From Acidobacteriota bacterium (GTDB lineage Bacteria; Acidobacteriota; Terriglobia; Acidiferrales; UBA7541), in contig JABCYZ010000001.1 in assembly GCA_013289955.1 (NCBI GenBank), positions 496,001 through 560,000 of the forward strand: a stretch of 64,000 bases of DNA, written 5' to 3'. Positions 26,483 to 35,203 of the stretch are shown in pieces; position 1 is the stretch's first letter; each line of letters begins with the position of its first letter. The translations under genes were made by a program, and so were the position numbers. The notes beneath the pieces were generated by a model. That model did no database searches, was not told where the DNA came from, and was given only the letters and a program-made list of their open reading frames with translations.

Positions 26483-27388
26483 ATGAAGGAATGGCTCGAA
26501 TACGCCGTCGTTTGGCTGATCTTGAAGACAATGGGCGCTCTCCCGCGGCCTCTGGCGCGGGCGTTTGCGGCGTCCGTAACGAGTCTGCTCTTTTCCCTCG
26601 AGCCAAGGCTGCGGAAAACGGCGGAGTTCAACCTGCGGCTCGCTTTCCCGGATTGGACCGCCGAGCAACGCAAGGACGCGACGCGCAAGATGGTGCGGAA
26701 TCTCGGCTGGATGGCGGCGGAATTTGCACGATTCCCGCGTCTCGGGAAAGAAAACATCAAGGACGTAGTGATTCTCGAGGGCCACGAAAATTTTTTGGTA
26801 GGGCAGGGGCGTGGCCAGGGCGTCCTTTATCTGACGGGCCACATCGGGGCATGGGAACTCTCATCCTTCGCGCATGCGCTCTACGGATATCCTCTGCATT
26901 TCATGGCGCGGCCGCTGGATAACAAGCGACTCGACGCGTTGGTCAACGAATACCGCTGCTCTTCCGGCAACCGGCCTATCTTCAAAAATGAGTCCGCGCG
27001 CTTCATGCTGAAAATTCTGAAAGACGCGGGAACGGTCGGCATACTTGCGGATCAAAACACCATGCCTGCGGAAGGCGACTTCGTCGATTTTTTCGGCAAG
27101 CTTGCGTGCACGACAACCGGTCTCGCGCGCGTGGCTCTGCACACCGGAGCGGCGGTCGTGCCGGGATACGCGTATTGGGATGAGACGATCGGGAAATATC
27201 GCTTGCGGTTCGAACCTCCGGTGGAACTGATTCGCACCGGGGATACCGAGCGCGACGTTTTTGAGAATACGCAGCGGTTTACCAAAGTCATTGAAGAGAT
27301 TATTCGCAGACATCCGGACCAATGGGTTTGGGTTCACAAACGCTGGAAGACGAGGCCTGAAGGCGAGCCGGCGCTGTATGATTTTTGA
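26483..27388 (+). CDS. LpxL/HtrB-like lysophospholipid acyltransferase
   Basis: 301 residues from ATG 26483; the longer frame to 26390 has no signal. The acyltransferase block is YLTGHIGAWELSSFA, with the catalytic HxxxxE at H120 and E125, followed by GTVGILADQNTMPAEGDFVD and ARVALHTGAAVVPGYAYWD, as in lipid A secondary acyltransferases. N-terminal residues 1-35 are the usual membrane-interface helix. It sits 12 bases before lpxD, so it probably adds the secondary acyl chain during lipid A assembly at the inner membrane. It could instead act on another lysolipid; the family is broad. Confidence 0.88.
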   Translation: MKEWLEYAVVWLILKTMGALPRPLARAFAASVTSLLFSLEPRLRKTAEFNLRLAFPDWTAEQRKDATRKMVRNLGWMAAEFARFPRLGKENIKDVVILEGHENFLVGQGRGQGVLYLTGHIGAWELSSFAHALYGYPLHFMARPLDNKRLDALVNEYRCSSGNRPIFKNESARFMLKILKDAGTVGILADQNTMPAEGDFVDFFGKLACTTTGLARVALHTGAAVVPGYAYWDETIGKYRLRFEPPVELIRTGDTERDVFENTQRFTKVIEEIIRRHPDQWVWVHKRWKTRPEGEPALYDF

Positions 27389-27400
27389 GAGAGGTCTTCG

Positions 27401-28438
27401 ATGATGCAAACGGCAAAGTCGTTGGCGGATGCAGTTGGCGCAAAGTGGGAGGGCGACGGCGGCGTCGAGTTGCGGGGCGTAGCGGCGCCTGAACGCGCAG
27501 GCGCGCACGATCTTATCTACGTGGAGAAGGCCAAGCATGCCGAGCGCGCCGCTGCTTCGGCCGCGCTGTGCGTGGTTGCGGCGGAAAACATTGCGCTGCC
27601 CGGAAAGACGGTTCTGCGAAGCGCGCAACCGAAACTGGCGTTTGCAAAAGCAGCCGCTCTGATCCTCGGAAAGGCTCCCATTGCGACGGGCATTCATCCG
27701 ACGGCGATTGTGGCGCCGCTCGCGAGCGTGAGCGCGAGCGCGGGTATCGGGCCATTTGCGGTGATCGGGGAAGACGCGCGCGTCGGCGAAGGCACGCAAA
27801 TCGGCGCGCACAGTGTGATCGGCGCGGGCTGCTGGATTGGCGACGCCTGCCGCATTCACCCGCGCGTAACGCTCTATGCGGGCGTTCGCATCGGCCATCG
27901 CGTGGAAATTCATTCCGGCGCAGTGATCGGCGCGGATGGTTTTGGCTACGCGCAGGGAGACGGGCGCTATTGGAAATTTCCCCAAGCAGGCATCGTGGAA
28001 ATCGCCGACGACGTGGAAATCGGCGCGAACACGACTGTCGACCGCGGTTCGCTGGACGACACGCGCATTGCCGAAGGCGTTAAACTGGACAATCTCGTGC
28101 ACATCGCTCACAACTGCCAGATTGGCGCGCACACCGTGATGGCGGCGCAAGCAGGGCTTTCCGGCTCCTGCGAGTTCGGGAAACATGTCGTCGTCGGCGG
28201 CCAAGCCGGTTTTGGCGAACAATGTTATCTGGAAGATGGCGCGGTCATCGGGGGCCAATCCGGCGTCCTCGGAGGGAAAACAGTTCGCAGCGGGCAGACG
28301 GTTTGGGGAACGCCTGCGCGTTCGCTCGGAAAATTCAAAGAGCAGTTCGCTTGGCAGGCGCGTCTGCCAGAACTGGCCGCGCGCATCAAAGCGCTGGAAG
28401 TGAAGTTGGAAAGCCTGGGCAAAAGGGAAGTGACGTGA
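27401..28438 (+). CDS. lpxD: UDP-3-O-acylglucosamine N-acyltransferase
   Basis: 345 residues. The N-terminal domain ([20 protein letters not shown]) is the LpxD uridine-binding fold. From about residue 97 there are left-handed beta-helix hexapeptides ([20 protein letters not shown]) and the diagnostic [17 protein letters not shown]. The catalytic histidine is in HIAHNCQIG (H237, equivalent to the IAHN His of known LpxD). A C-terminal helix follows. The enzyme adds an N-linked hydroxyacyl chain to UDP-3-O-acyl-glucosamine in lipid A synthesis. It is coupled by GTGA overlap to the next gene. Confidence 0.96.
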   Translation: MMQTAKSLADAVGAKWEGDGGVELRGVAAPERAGAHDLIYVEKAKHAERAAASAALCVVAAENIALPGKTVLRSAQPKLAFAKAAALILGKAPIATGIHPTAIVAPLASVSASAGIGPFAVIGEDARVGEGTQIGAHSVIGAGCWIGDACRIHPRVTLYAGVRIGHRVEIHSGAVIGADGFGYAQGDGRYWKFPQAGIVEIADDVEIGANTTVDRGSLDDTRIAEGVKLDNLVHIAHNCQIGAHTVMAAQAGLSGSCEFGKHVVVGGQAGFGEQCYLEDGAVIGGQSGVLGGKTVRSGQTVWGTPARSLGKFKEQFAWQARLPELAARIKALEVKLESLGKREVT

Positions 28439-29109
28439 GCACGCATCCACGCTGGCGCGTGATCGTCGTTGGCGGGCATACCCGCAGCATCGGTAAAACG
28501 CAACTGGTGTGCGACATCGTCAGGGCGTTCCCGAACGCCAACTGGATTGCGGGCAAGATCACGCAGTATGGCCACGGTGTCTGTGCGCAAAACGGGAACC
28601 ATTGCGACTGCGCTCCCGACGAGCACATTTGCGCTATCGAATGGGAGACGCTGCCGGAGTCGGGCACAGACAGCGCGCGATTTCTGGCGGCGGGTGCGAA
28701 GCGCTCTTTCTGGCTGAGAACGAAGCAGGGTTTTCTGGCCGAAGGCCTGCCCTTGATGCGCGAAGCGCTGCGGCAAACGTTGTCGGTAACCGGCCAAGCT
28801 TCGCCTCCGCTGATTCTCGAAAGCAATTCGCTTTTGCAATTCCTGAAACCAAGTCTCTACTTCGCGGTGATCGATCCAGCCCGCGAGGATTTCAAAGACT
28901 CCGCGCGTGTCGCGCTCGATCGCGCCGATGCGCTCGTGCTTCGCGGCTCCATGGAGACCGCCGCGTCCGCGCCGCCGTGGATAAAGCTTCCCGCCAACCT
29001 GCTGCGCACCAAGCCCTCGGTCTCTCAGAAAGAAGGCGAACCCCTCCCGGAGCCCCTCCACGTGCTCATCGAACGGGCATTGCAGTCCCCGCCAAGTATC
29101 GTTCTCTAA
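28435..29109 (+). CDS. P-loop-like protein with a CX6CXCX6C cluster
   Basis: 224 residues, GTG start overlapping the lpxD stop (GTGA). The N-terminus [20 protein letters not shown] looks like a P-loop NTPase, but the spacing is one residue off Walker A: His occupies the usual first Gly position. Cysteines at 50, 57, 59 and 66 form CX6CXCX6C ([20 protein letters not shown]), a possible metal site. Later segments [20 protein letters not shown] and [13 protein letters not shown] resemble the Walker B strand and following helix of MobB/dethiobiotin-synthetase-like folds. I do not recognise a named family. Its place between lipid A and hopanoid genes suggests a role in outer-membrane lipid biogenesis, which is inference. 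Confidence 0.7.
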   Translation: MSTHPRWRVIVVGGHTRSIGKTQLVCDIVRAFPNANWIAGKITQYGHGVCAQNGNHCDCAPDEHICAIEWETLPESGTDSARFLAAGAKRSFWLRTKQGFLAEGLPLMREALRQTLSVTGQASPPLILESNSLLQFLKPSLYFAVIDPAREDFKDSARVALDRADALVLRGSMETAASAPPWIKLPANLLRTKPSVSQKEGEPLPEPLHVLIERALQSPPSIVL

Positions 29110-29152
29110 CCGGGTCTGACAACGATTCAGTAACGCTTGTGCATCTTAGAAG

Positions 29153-29181
29153 TTGACCCGACGCCGGAACGCAGCGATAAT
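29153..29181 (+). promoter_or_regulatory. candidate sigma-70-type promoter for the hopanoid operon
   Basis: TTGACC (29153-29158) and GATAAT (29176-29181) are spaced by exactly 17 bases in the 230-base gap before shc; each differs from consensus by one base. It would give a leader of about 150 bases. Identified by eye. Confidence 0.5.
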
Positions 29182-29338
29182 TTACTGGTACTTGTGTTAC
29201 TCGATCTTCAGCGTTCCTGGCGCTCGTGCCAGATATCTTGGGAACTGACTAGGAACAAAGCAGTTAGGCCGCTTGGGAGAAGATGGGGCGAATTTAATCC
29301 GTCTTCCTCCCGTTAGACTTTGCTTCGGGGGACGCGAT

Positions 29339-31354
29339 TTGGCAACCGGTACTCGCATTGGGCTAGATAAACCCGTTCCTGCCATACCGCCGATCTGGCA
29401 CGAGAAAGACCTGTCTGGCTCTCTCGAACAAGCCATCGAAAACGGCGCGAATCACCTGGTTTCGCTGCAAGCCGAGGAAGGGTACTGGCTCGGCGAACTG
29501 GAAGCCGACACCACTCTCGAGTCCGACTACATCTATTACCTCTACGTGCTCGGGAAGGCCGATCCTGAACGCATCGCAAAGCTCGCGAATTATGTTCGGC
29601 GGCGGCAGTTGCCCGATGGCGGCTGGAATATTTTCCCCGGCGGTCCTTCCGACCTGAATGCGACGTGCAAAGCATATTTTGCGCTGAAGTTGGTCGGCGA
29701 TGACACGAATGCGCCGCACATGACGCAGGCGCGCGAGACGGTGCACCGGCTGGGCGGCCTGGAACTCACCAACTCCTATGTTCGTTTTTATCTCGCGCTG
29801 ATCGGTGCCGTTGGCTGGGAGCTGGTGCCTTCGATTCCGCCGGAACTGCTGCTCTTGCCAAACTGGTTTTATTTGAATATTTATGAAATGTCGTCGTGGA
29901 CGCGCGGCATCGTCATCCCGATGGCGATTCTTTCCGCGTTGCGGCCGGACTGGCGTTTGCCGGAACGCGCTCGCGTCGACGAACTCTTCAAGGACATCTC
30001 GCACAAAGCTGCTGCGTTTGACTGGAGCAAGCAGCTTATTTCCTGGCGGAACGTTTTTTTGGCCATCGATCGCGGTTTGAAGCTGTATGAAAAACTTCCC
30101 TGGAAGCCGCTTCGCCGCCGCGCGCTTCGCGAAGCAAAAGCGTGGATGCTCGCGCACATGGAGCGCAGCGAAGGCCTCGCGGCCATTTATCCGGCGATGA
30201 TGAATTCGATTTTCGCGCTGATGGCGCTCGGGCACGGCCCGGATGATCCGCTCACCGCGCGCGAGATTCGCGAGTTTTCGCGCTTCGAGATTGAAGAGGG
30301 CGACACCATCCGCATGCAGCCGTGCGTTTCCCCGGTCTGGGATACCTGCATTGCAATGGTTTCCCTCGAAGAAGCCGGACTGCCCGCGGATCATCCCGTG
30401 CTTGTGAAGGCGGCGGACTGGATGCTCTCGAAGCAGGTGCTCGGTCCGGGCGATTGGCAGTTCAAAAACAAAGATGCCGAGCCTGGCGGCTGGGCGTTCG
30501 AGTTCCGTAATGATTTTTTTCCGGACGTGGACGACACGGCGTTTGTCCTGATGGCATTGCAGCGCGTGAAACATCCGGATCCCGAGCGCATGGAAAAAGC
30601 GGTGCGACTGGGCATCCAGTGGCTCCTCAGCATGCAAAACAAGGACGGCGGCTGGGGCGCCTTCGACCGCGACAACGCCCGCCAGCTTTTGTGCAATATT
30701 CCTTTTGCTGACCACAACGCCATGATTGATCCTTCGACGGCGGACGTGACGGCCCGTGTTCTCGAGTGTCTCGGCCGATTCGGCTGGCCCGCGGAGCATC
30801 CTGCCGTTCAGCGCGGTGTGGAGTTCTTGCTCAAGGATCAGTGTGAAGACGGGTCGTGGTTCGGCCGCTGGGGCGTAAATTACGTCTATGGCACGAGCGG
30901 CGCATTGCGGGCTCTCGAAACGGTTTCGCTTACGGCGAAAGAATTTTGCCAGCGCGCGGTGAGATGGTTGCGGGCCATTCAGAAGGCGGACGGAAGCTTC
31001 GGCGAATCCCTGTGGAGTTATACGGACCCAACTACCAAAGGGCAGGGAAATAGCACGGCTTCGCAAACCGCCTGGGGCCTCATCGGACTTCTCGCGGGCG
31101 CCCAGGCCAATGATCCTGCAATTCAGAAAGCGGTTGCGTATCTCATCCACCAGCAAAATACGGATGGTTCCTGGAGCGAAGCCGAATTCACAGGCACTGG
31201 CTTTCCGGGCGTCTTTTATTTGAAGTATCACCTGTACCGCAATTCGTTTCCGCTGTACGCGCTGGCACGCTTCCGTAATCAGGTGCAGGGTCCGCACGAA
31301 TATTGCGCCATGAAATTCCAGCCAGCTGAATTCCAGCTGCGGAGCGGATTCTAG
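29339..31354 (+). CDS. shc: squalene-hopene cyclase
   Basis: About 671 residues from TTG 29339, which has GGGGGA six bases upstream; an earlier TTG at 29273 gives 693 residues with weaker support. The catalytic acid motif DVDDTA (DXDD, Asp codon at 30524) lies in FFPDVDDTAFVLMAL. Many QW repeats are visible (NKDGGWGAFDRDNARQLL, EDGSWFGRWGVNYVYG, NTDGSWSEAEFTGTGFP), and the family GTGFPGVFYLKYHLYRNSFP end motif is intact. The enzyme cyclises squalene to hopene/hopanol at the membrane. It heads a cluster that also encodes squalene synthesis (hpnCD, hpnE) and side-chain genes (hpnA, hpnG). Confidence 0.97.
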   Translation: MATGTRIGLDKPVPAIPPIWHEKDLSGSLEQAIENGANHLVSLQAEEGYWLGELEADTTLESDYIYYLYVLGKADPERIAKLANYVRRRQLPDGGWNIFPGGPSDLNATCKAYFALKLVGDDTNAPHMTQARETVHRLGGLELTNSYVRFYLALIGAVGWELVPSIPPELLLLPNWFYLNIYEMSSWTRGIVIPMAILSALRPDWRLPERARVDELFKDISHKAAAFDWSKQLISWRNVFLAIDRGLKLYEKLPWKPLRRRALREAKAWMLAHMERSEGLAAIYPAMMNSIFALMALGHGPDDPLTAREIREFSRFEIEEGDTIRMQPCVSPVWDTCIAMVSLEEAGLPADHPVLVKAADWMLSKQVLGPGDWQFKNKDAEPGGWAFEFRNDFFPDVDDTAFVLMALQRVKHPDPERMEKAVRLGIQWLLSMQNKDGGWGAFDRDNARQLLCNIPFADHNAMIDPSTADVTARVLECLGRFGWPAEHPAVQRGVEFLLKDQCEDGSWFGRWGVNYVYGTSGALRALETVSLTAKEFCQRAVRWLRAIQKADGSFGESLWSYTDPTTKGQGNSTASQTAWGLIGLLAGAQANDPAIQKAVAYLIHQQNTDGSWSEAEFTGTGFPGVFYLKYHLYRNSFPLYALARFRNQVQGPHEYCAMKFQPAEFQLRSGF

Positions 31355-31362
31355 AGCCCGCG

Positions 31363-32142
31363 ATGACGTTTTCTCTGCGGCTCACCGCGGATCTTGGTCT
31401 TGCTTTGGCGGCCCGCGCTCTCAGCAAGAAATCTGGTTCGCCTCCTGTTCTGCAGCTTTCGTCTGAAAATAATTTCGATTCTGCCGCCATTTCCTCTGCC
31501 GAGGGCCGTACCGAGCGAAAGGACTCTTCGTTTCGCTCCGTCCGGCGTGTCTCGCGATTTCGTTCTCCCATCCTTTGGGTCGGCGGCGTCGAGCCACTCG
31601 ATCATCCCGAAGCAGCTCGTTTTGCCAATGCCCTCGCGGCTTCCGGGCGTCACGTCTTCCTCGGAACTTCCGGGGCCTCCTTGAAACGGCGTCTTCATGA
31701 GTTTCAGCCAAGCTCGCGTTTTTACTTCGCGGTTCGTTTCGGCGGGCGCCAGCCGTCCCCTAACCATCCTACTTCCCGTGAGGGCGCGTTTCGCGTGGGT
31801 CTGGAAGCGCTGCGCATGGCGCGGCTCGCCGGTTTTCTCACTTGCGCGCATCTGGTCTTGCCTTCGGACGCGGCCGCCGCCGAGGTCGAGCCGTTGCTCG
31901 CTGAAATTCAAAAGCTCGACACCGATGGTTTCTTGATTACGTGTGAGGAGTCCACGCTCGAACTCGAGAAGCTTGCCGTTGCTCTGCGCCGCCGTTTGCA
32001 CGGCCGACGCTGGGCGCTGCTCTCGCACCTCCTGGATACCGGCGTTTTGCCTGGAAAGGTGAGCACCGCTCTGGAAACTGGGCCACAGCCATTGCCGCCA
32101 GCCCGGCCCGGGCGCTATGGCGAAGGCGCCGAAGCCGGATGA
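31363..32142 (+). CDS. radical-SAM-like protein lacking the CxxxCxxC motif (HpnH-related)
   Basis: 259 residues, 8 bases after shc and overlapping hpnA by ATGA. Residues about 68-200 align by eye with the middle of HpnH-type radical SAM enzymes: ILWVGGVEPLDHPEAARFAN resembles the GGEPLLHP motif, then HVFLGTSGASLKRRLHEFQP, FRVGLEALRMARLAGFLTCA and IQKLDTDGFLITCEES. The N-terminal about 70 residues, where the CxxxCxxC iron-sulfur motif should be, contain no cysteine and are Ser/Arg-rich. So the fold is probably kept while the radical chemistry is lost. It may be a scaffold or accessory protein in hopanoid side-chain synthesis. Confidence is moderate because the alignment is from memory. Confidence 0.65.
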   Translation: MTFSLRLTADLGLALAARALSKKSGSPPVLQLSSENNFDSAAISSAEGRTERKDSSFRSVRRVSRFRSPILWVGGVEPLDHPEAARFANALAASGRHVFLGTSGASLKRRLHEFQPSSRFYFAVRFGGRQPSPNHPTSREGAFRVGLEALRMARLAGFLTCAHLVLPSDAAAAEVEPLLAEIQKLDTDGFLITCEESTLELEKLAVALRRRLHGRRWALLSHLLDTGVLPGKVSTALETGPQPLPPARPGRYGEGAEAG

Positions 32143-33158
32143 CCACTCTCGTCACAGGCGCCTCGGGCTTTCTCGGCAGCCACGTTGCGCGGCAACTGGT
32201 CGCTCGGGGCGACCCCGTCCGGGTATTGATGCGCCCCTCCAGCACCAACCGTGCCGTCGGGGATCTTTCCCTTGAATACGTCACCGGCGATTTGCGCGAT
32301 CCCCGGTCCCTCGAACGCGCCTTGGCTGGCGTGAAATGCGTTTTTCACGTGGCGGCTGACTACCGCCTGTGGGCCAGGAAATCGCGTGATATTTATGACT
32401 CGAACGTTGGCGGCACGAAGAATCTTCTTGAGGCCGCGAAGCGCGCTGGTGTGGAAAAATTCGTCTATACAAGTACGGTCGCCACGGTGGCCGTGGACCG
32501 CCCGGAACTGCCGACAGAAGCCACCGACGCCAGACTCGAAGAGATGGTGGGCCACTACAAGCGCTCGAAATGGATGGCTGAAGCTGAGGCGCTCAAAGCC
32601 GCGAAGGAAGGGTTGCCGCTTGTGGTTGCCATGCCGACAACTCCTGTCGGTCCTGGCGACTGGAAGCCCACGCCGACGGGAAAAATCGTTCTCGACTTTC
32701 TAAATGGAAAAATGCCGGGATATGTCGAGACCGGACTGAATTTTGTTGGCGCCGAGGAATGCGCGGCGGGCCACCTGCTTGTCGCGGAAAAAGGCAGAGT
32801 GGGCGAACGCTATCTTCTCGGCTCCGAAAATCTTACGCTCAAGGCGATGTTGGATATGTTGGCCGGGATAACAGGTCTGCCGGCTCCCGCTCTGAAGATT
32901 CCTCACGGGCTGGCTTTGGGTGTAGCCTACATGAATACGATATTTTCGCGGCTGGTTGGAAAAGAGCCGCAAATTCCCGTCGAGGGCGTGAAAATCGCGC
33001 GGCACATGATGTTTGTGGATTGCACGAGGGCGCAACGCGAACTTGGTTTTAAGCCCGGCTCGGTCGCGGCAGCACTGGAGCGCGCGGTCCGTTGGTACGA
33101 AGCCAATGGTTATGTAAATCCCCGTCGCGTCAAGAAAATGCAGCGTGCCGCCGCCTAG
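32139..33158 (+). CDS. hpnA: hopanoid-associated NAD-dependent epimerase/dehydratase
   Basis: 339 residues. The start MTTLVTGASGFLGSHVARQL is the extended-SDR nucleotide-binding motif. FHVAADYRLWARKSRDIYDS is characteristic of the HpnA family, and the catalytic YxxxK is Y-K-R-S-K in GHYKRSKWMAEAEAL. LVVAMPTTPVGPGDWKPTPT continues the match. The ATG overlaps the stop of the radical-SAM-like gene. HpnA is found in hopanoid clusters as a sugar epimerase-type protein; its exact reaction is not firmly established to my knowledge. Confidence 0.92.
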   Translation: MTTLVTGASGFLGSHVARQLVARGDPVRVLMRPSSTNRAVGDLSLEYVTGDLRDPRSLERALAGVKCVFHVAADYRLWARKSRDIYDSNVGGTKNLLEAAKRAGVEKFVYTSTVATVAVDRPELPTEATDARLEEMVGHYKRSKWMAEAEALKAAKEGLPLVVAMPTTPVGPGDWKPTPTGKIVLDFLNGKMPGYVETGLNFVGAEECAAGHLLVAEKGRVGERYLLGSENLTLKAMLDMLAGITGLPAPALKIPHGLALGVAYMNTIFSRLVGKEPQIPVEGVKIARHMMFVDCTRAQRELGFKPGSVAAALERAVRWYEANGYVNPRRVKKMQRAAA

Positions 33159-33317
33159 GGCAGGGTCACGGGGAGCTCGTCCGGCCAGCAGGGGGGCCAA
33201 CGTTACTGGGGGCGGGGCCTGTTTATCCCGGAAACGTTCCGCTCGATGCAGCACGGACAAGTTGTAGCCATAGGCTTCCGTCCGGCATCATAAGGTTTAC
33301 AGCAGCTTTTCAGACTC

Positions 33318-34100
33318 ATGCGCATCCTGGTCACCTTCGCCATCAAAGCCGAGTTCTCGCAATGGTCCTCGCGTCATCCGTTCGTGCCTTACGAGTTTGA
33401 GAATTGGGAGCGTCGCCGCGAATTCGATCTCTTCAAAGCCAACATCGGCTCGAACGAAGTGACCGTGCTTCTTACCGGCATAGGCGGTGACAATGCTGTC
33501 AAAGCGCTGGCGTCGATCCCTCTTGAATTTCACGAAGTCTGCATTTCTTCCGGCCTCGCCGGTTCGCTCGAAGCGGACTTGAAGCCGGGGGACATCGTCG
33601 CAGCGTCGACGACGGAAACGCTCGAGAAGGGTTGCAAAGCCGGAAGCGATGCGGGCCTGATAGAGCTTGCCGTTGCGTCCGGGGCAAAAGCTGTGAAGGT
33701 TTCCCTGACATCTGAGAAAATAATTGCCACTGCAGGAGAGAAAGAAGATCTGAGCCGGAAGGGGAGCATTGTGGAGATGGAGTCCACCTATATCCTGGCA
33801 GCTGCCGCCGAAAAGCATGTGCCGTGTGTGGCCGTTCGCGCCATTAGCGACGCGGCCGACGAAGATCTGCCCGTTGATTTCGCGCGCATTCTCGATTCTC
33901 ATGGCCACCTGAGGATGGGCGGGTTGCTTAAAGAAGTCGGCCTCAGCCCTTACCGCATCCCTCTTTTGATTCAGTTCGGACGGCAGAGCCGCGCGGCAAG
34001 CCGATCCCTGGCTGATTTTTTGGATCGCTATATTTCTCTCGTCTCAGAAAACTGGACAAGAGCCGCCGCTAGGAAAGCAGAAGAGGTTTCCCTGACATGA
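33318..34100 (+). CDS. hpnG: HpnG-like hopanoid-associated nucleosidase/phosphorylase
   Basis: 260 residues of the PNP/MTA-SAH nucleosidase superfamily: MRILVTFAIKAEF at the start, LLTGIGGDNAVKAL, CISSGLAGSLEADLKPGDIV, the substrate motif IVEMESTYILAAAAEK (ME.E-type) and CVAVRAISDAADEDLPVDF. In hopanoid clusters this family (HpnG) removes adenine from adenosylhopane to give ribosylhopane-type products. It lies 159 bases after hpnA and overlaps the first dehydrogenase by ATGA. HpnH, which makes its substrate, is not seen in this window. Confidence 0.85.
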   Translation: MRILVTFAIKAEFSQWSSRHPFVPYEFENWERRREFDLFKANIGSNEVTVLLTGIGGDNAVKALASIPLEFHEVCISSGLAGSLEADLKPGDIVAASTTETLEKGCKAGSDAGLIELAVASGAKAVKVSLTSEKIIATAGEKEDLSRKGSIVEMESTYILAAAAEKHVPCVAVRAISDAADEDLPVDFARILDSHGHLRMGGLLKEVGLSPYRIPLLIQFGRQSRAASRSLADFLDRYISLVSENWTRAAARKAEEVSLT

Positions 34101-35203
34101 GCAACCTCGGGACAGCGGCCGAGACGTTGACGTCGCTCGGGCCAATTCCGAAAACCATGCGTGCGGGCGTCTACCGCGACAAGGGCGTGGTGCGTGTAGA
34201 GGAAGTCCCGGTCCCCGAAGTCGGCGAAGGAGAAGTGCTCATCAAAGTCGCTGCCTGCGGCATCTGCGGCACGGACATCAAGAAAATTTTCCAGCGTTAC
34301 GTCGAACCGCCCCAAATCCTCGGCCACGAACTTGCGGGGAAGGTCGTGGCAGCAGGGTCAGGCGTTAGAAAATGGACGCCCGGCGATCGTGTCATGAGCT
34401 TCCACCACACTCCGTGCGGACGATGCTTCTACTGCGAAAAGCGCCTTTTCTCGCAGTGCAAGCAGTACAAAACAACTGGCCTTACCGCTGGTTTCACTCC
34501 GAATGGCGGAGGGTTTGCCGAGTACGTGAAAGCCATGCCATGGGTTGCAGAACGCGGCATCGTCGCCCTCCCGGACGATGTCAGCTTTGAAGAAGCCACT
34601 TTCATCGAGCCCATCAATACCATTGTAAAGGCCGTTCAGAAGGCGCGAATCACGGCTGGAGAGAACGTGCTCATCCTGGGCTGCGGCCCCATCGGGCTCC
34701 AGTTGCTGATGGTCAGCAAGCTGGAAGGGGCCAGAATATATACCAGTGATCCAATTCCACAGCGGCGACAAAAAAGCCTCTCCCTCGGCGCCTTAGAGTC
34801 GTTTGACCCAACCAGTGGTAAGCTTGTAGAAGAGGTACGGGCCCGCACGGACGGTCGGGGTGCGGACGCGGTGCTGGTAGCGGTCGCCGATCCGTCGGTG
34901 GTAACGGATGCTTTGGCAACAGCGCGGCCCGGGGGGCGCGTTTTGCTATTCGCGGCAAACGACCCGGTTACCAGGATCGAGTTTCCTGCCGCGGCTGTGG
35001 GCATCGACGAAAAGGAAATCCTGGGCAGCTATAGCGCGGCTGTGGACATCCAAGATTCAGCTGCGGATCTGGTGTTGGGAAAGAAACTGCCGGTGATGCA
35101 GATCGTCACCCACTGTTTCCCACTGGATAGAATTCAGGAAGCCCTGGAACTTGCAGCCAGGCCAACGGCCGAATCGCTGAAGATTCTGATTACGCACGCA
35201 TGA
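34097..35203 (+). CDS. zinc-dependent medium-chain dehydrogenase
   Basis: 368 residues. The catalytic zinc ligands are visible: C57 in VAACGICGTDIKK, H77 in ILGHELAGKVV and the downstream Glu region. The structural zinc site is C107, C110, C113 and C121 (TPCGRCFYCEKRLFSQC). The NAD(P) motif is VLILGCGPIGLQLL. The protein resembles sorbitol/threonine-dehydrogenase-type MDR enzymes. ATGA overlaps on both sides tie it to hpnG and to a second dehydrogenase. It may reduce the ribosyl or formyl hopane intermediate or oxidise a side-chain hydroxyl; this is inference from coupling. Confidence 0.87.
   Translation: MSNLGTAAETLTSLGPIPKTMRAGVYRDKGVVRVEEVPVPEVGEGEVLIKVAACGICGTDIKKIFQRYVEPPQILGHELAGKVVAAGSGVRKWTPGDRVMSFHHTPCGRCFYCEKRLFSQCKQYKTTGLTAGFTPNGGGFAEYVKAMPWVAERGIVALPDDVSFEEATFIEPINTIVKAVQKARITAGENVLILGCGPIGLQLLMVSKLEGARIYTSDPIPQRRQKSLSLGALESFDPTSGKLVEEVRARTDGRGADAVLVAVADPSVVTDALATARPGGRVLLFAANDPVTRIEFPAAAVGIDEKEILGSYSAAVDIQDSAADLVLGKKLPVMQIVTHCFPLDRIQEALELAARPTAESLKILITHA

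Noticed and set aside
26861..28450. 529-codon open frame antisense to the LpxL-like gene and lpxD
   Set aside because: Both sense genes are motif-complete; the antisense frame is a codon-bias shadow.
29363..31297. 644-codon open frame antisense to shc
   Set aside because: It lies wholly inside shc, which has complete catalytic motifs. The antisense product is Arg/His-rich without domains. Such frames arise from GC-rich third positions.
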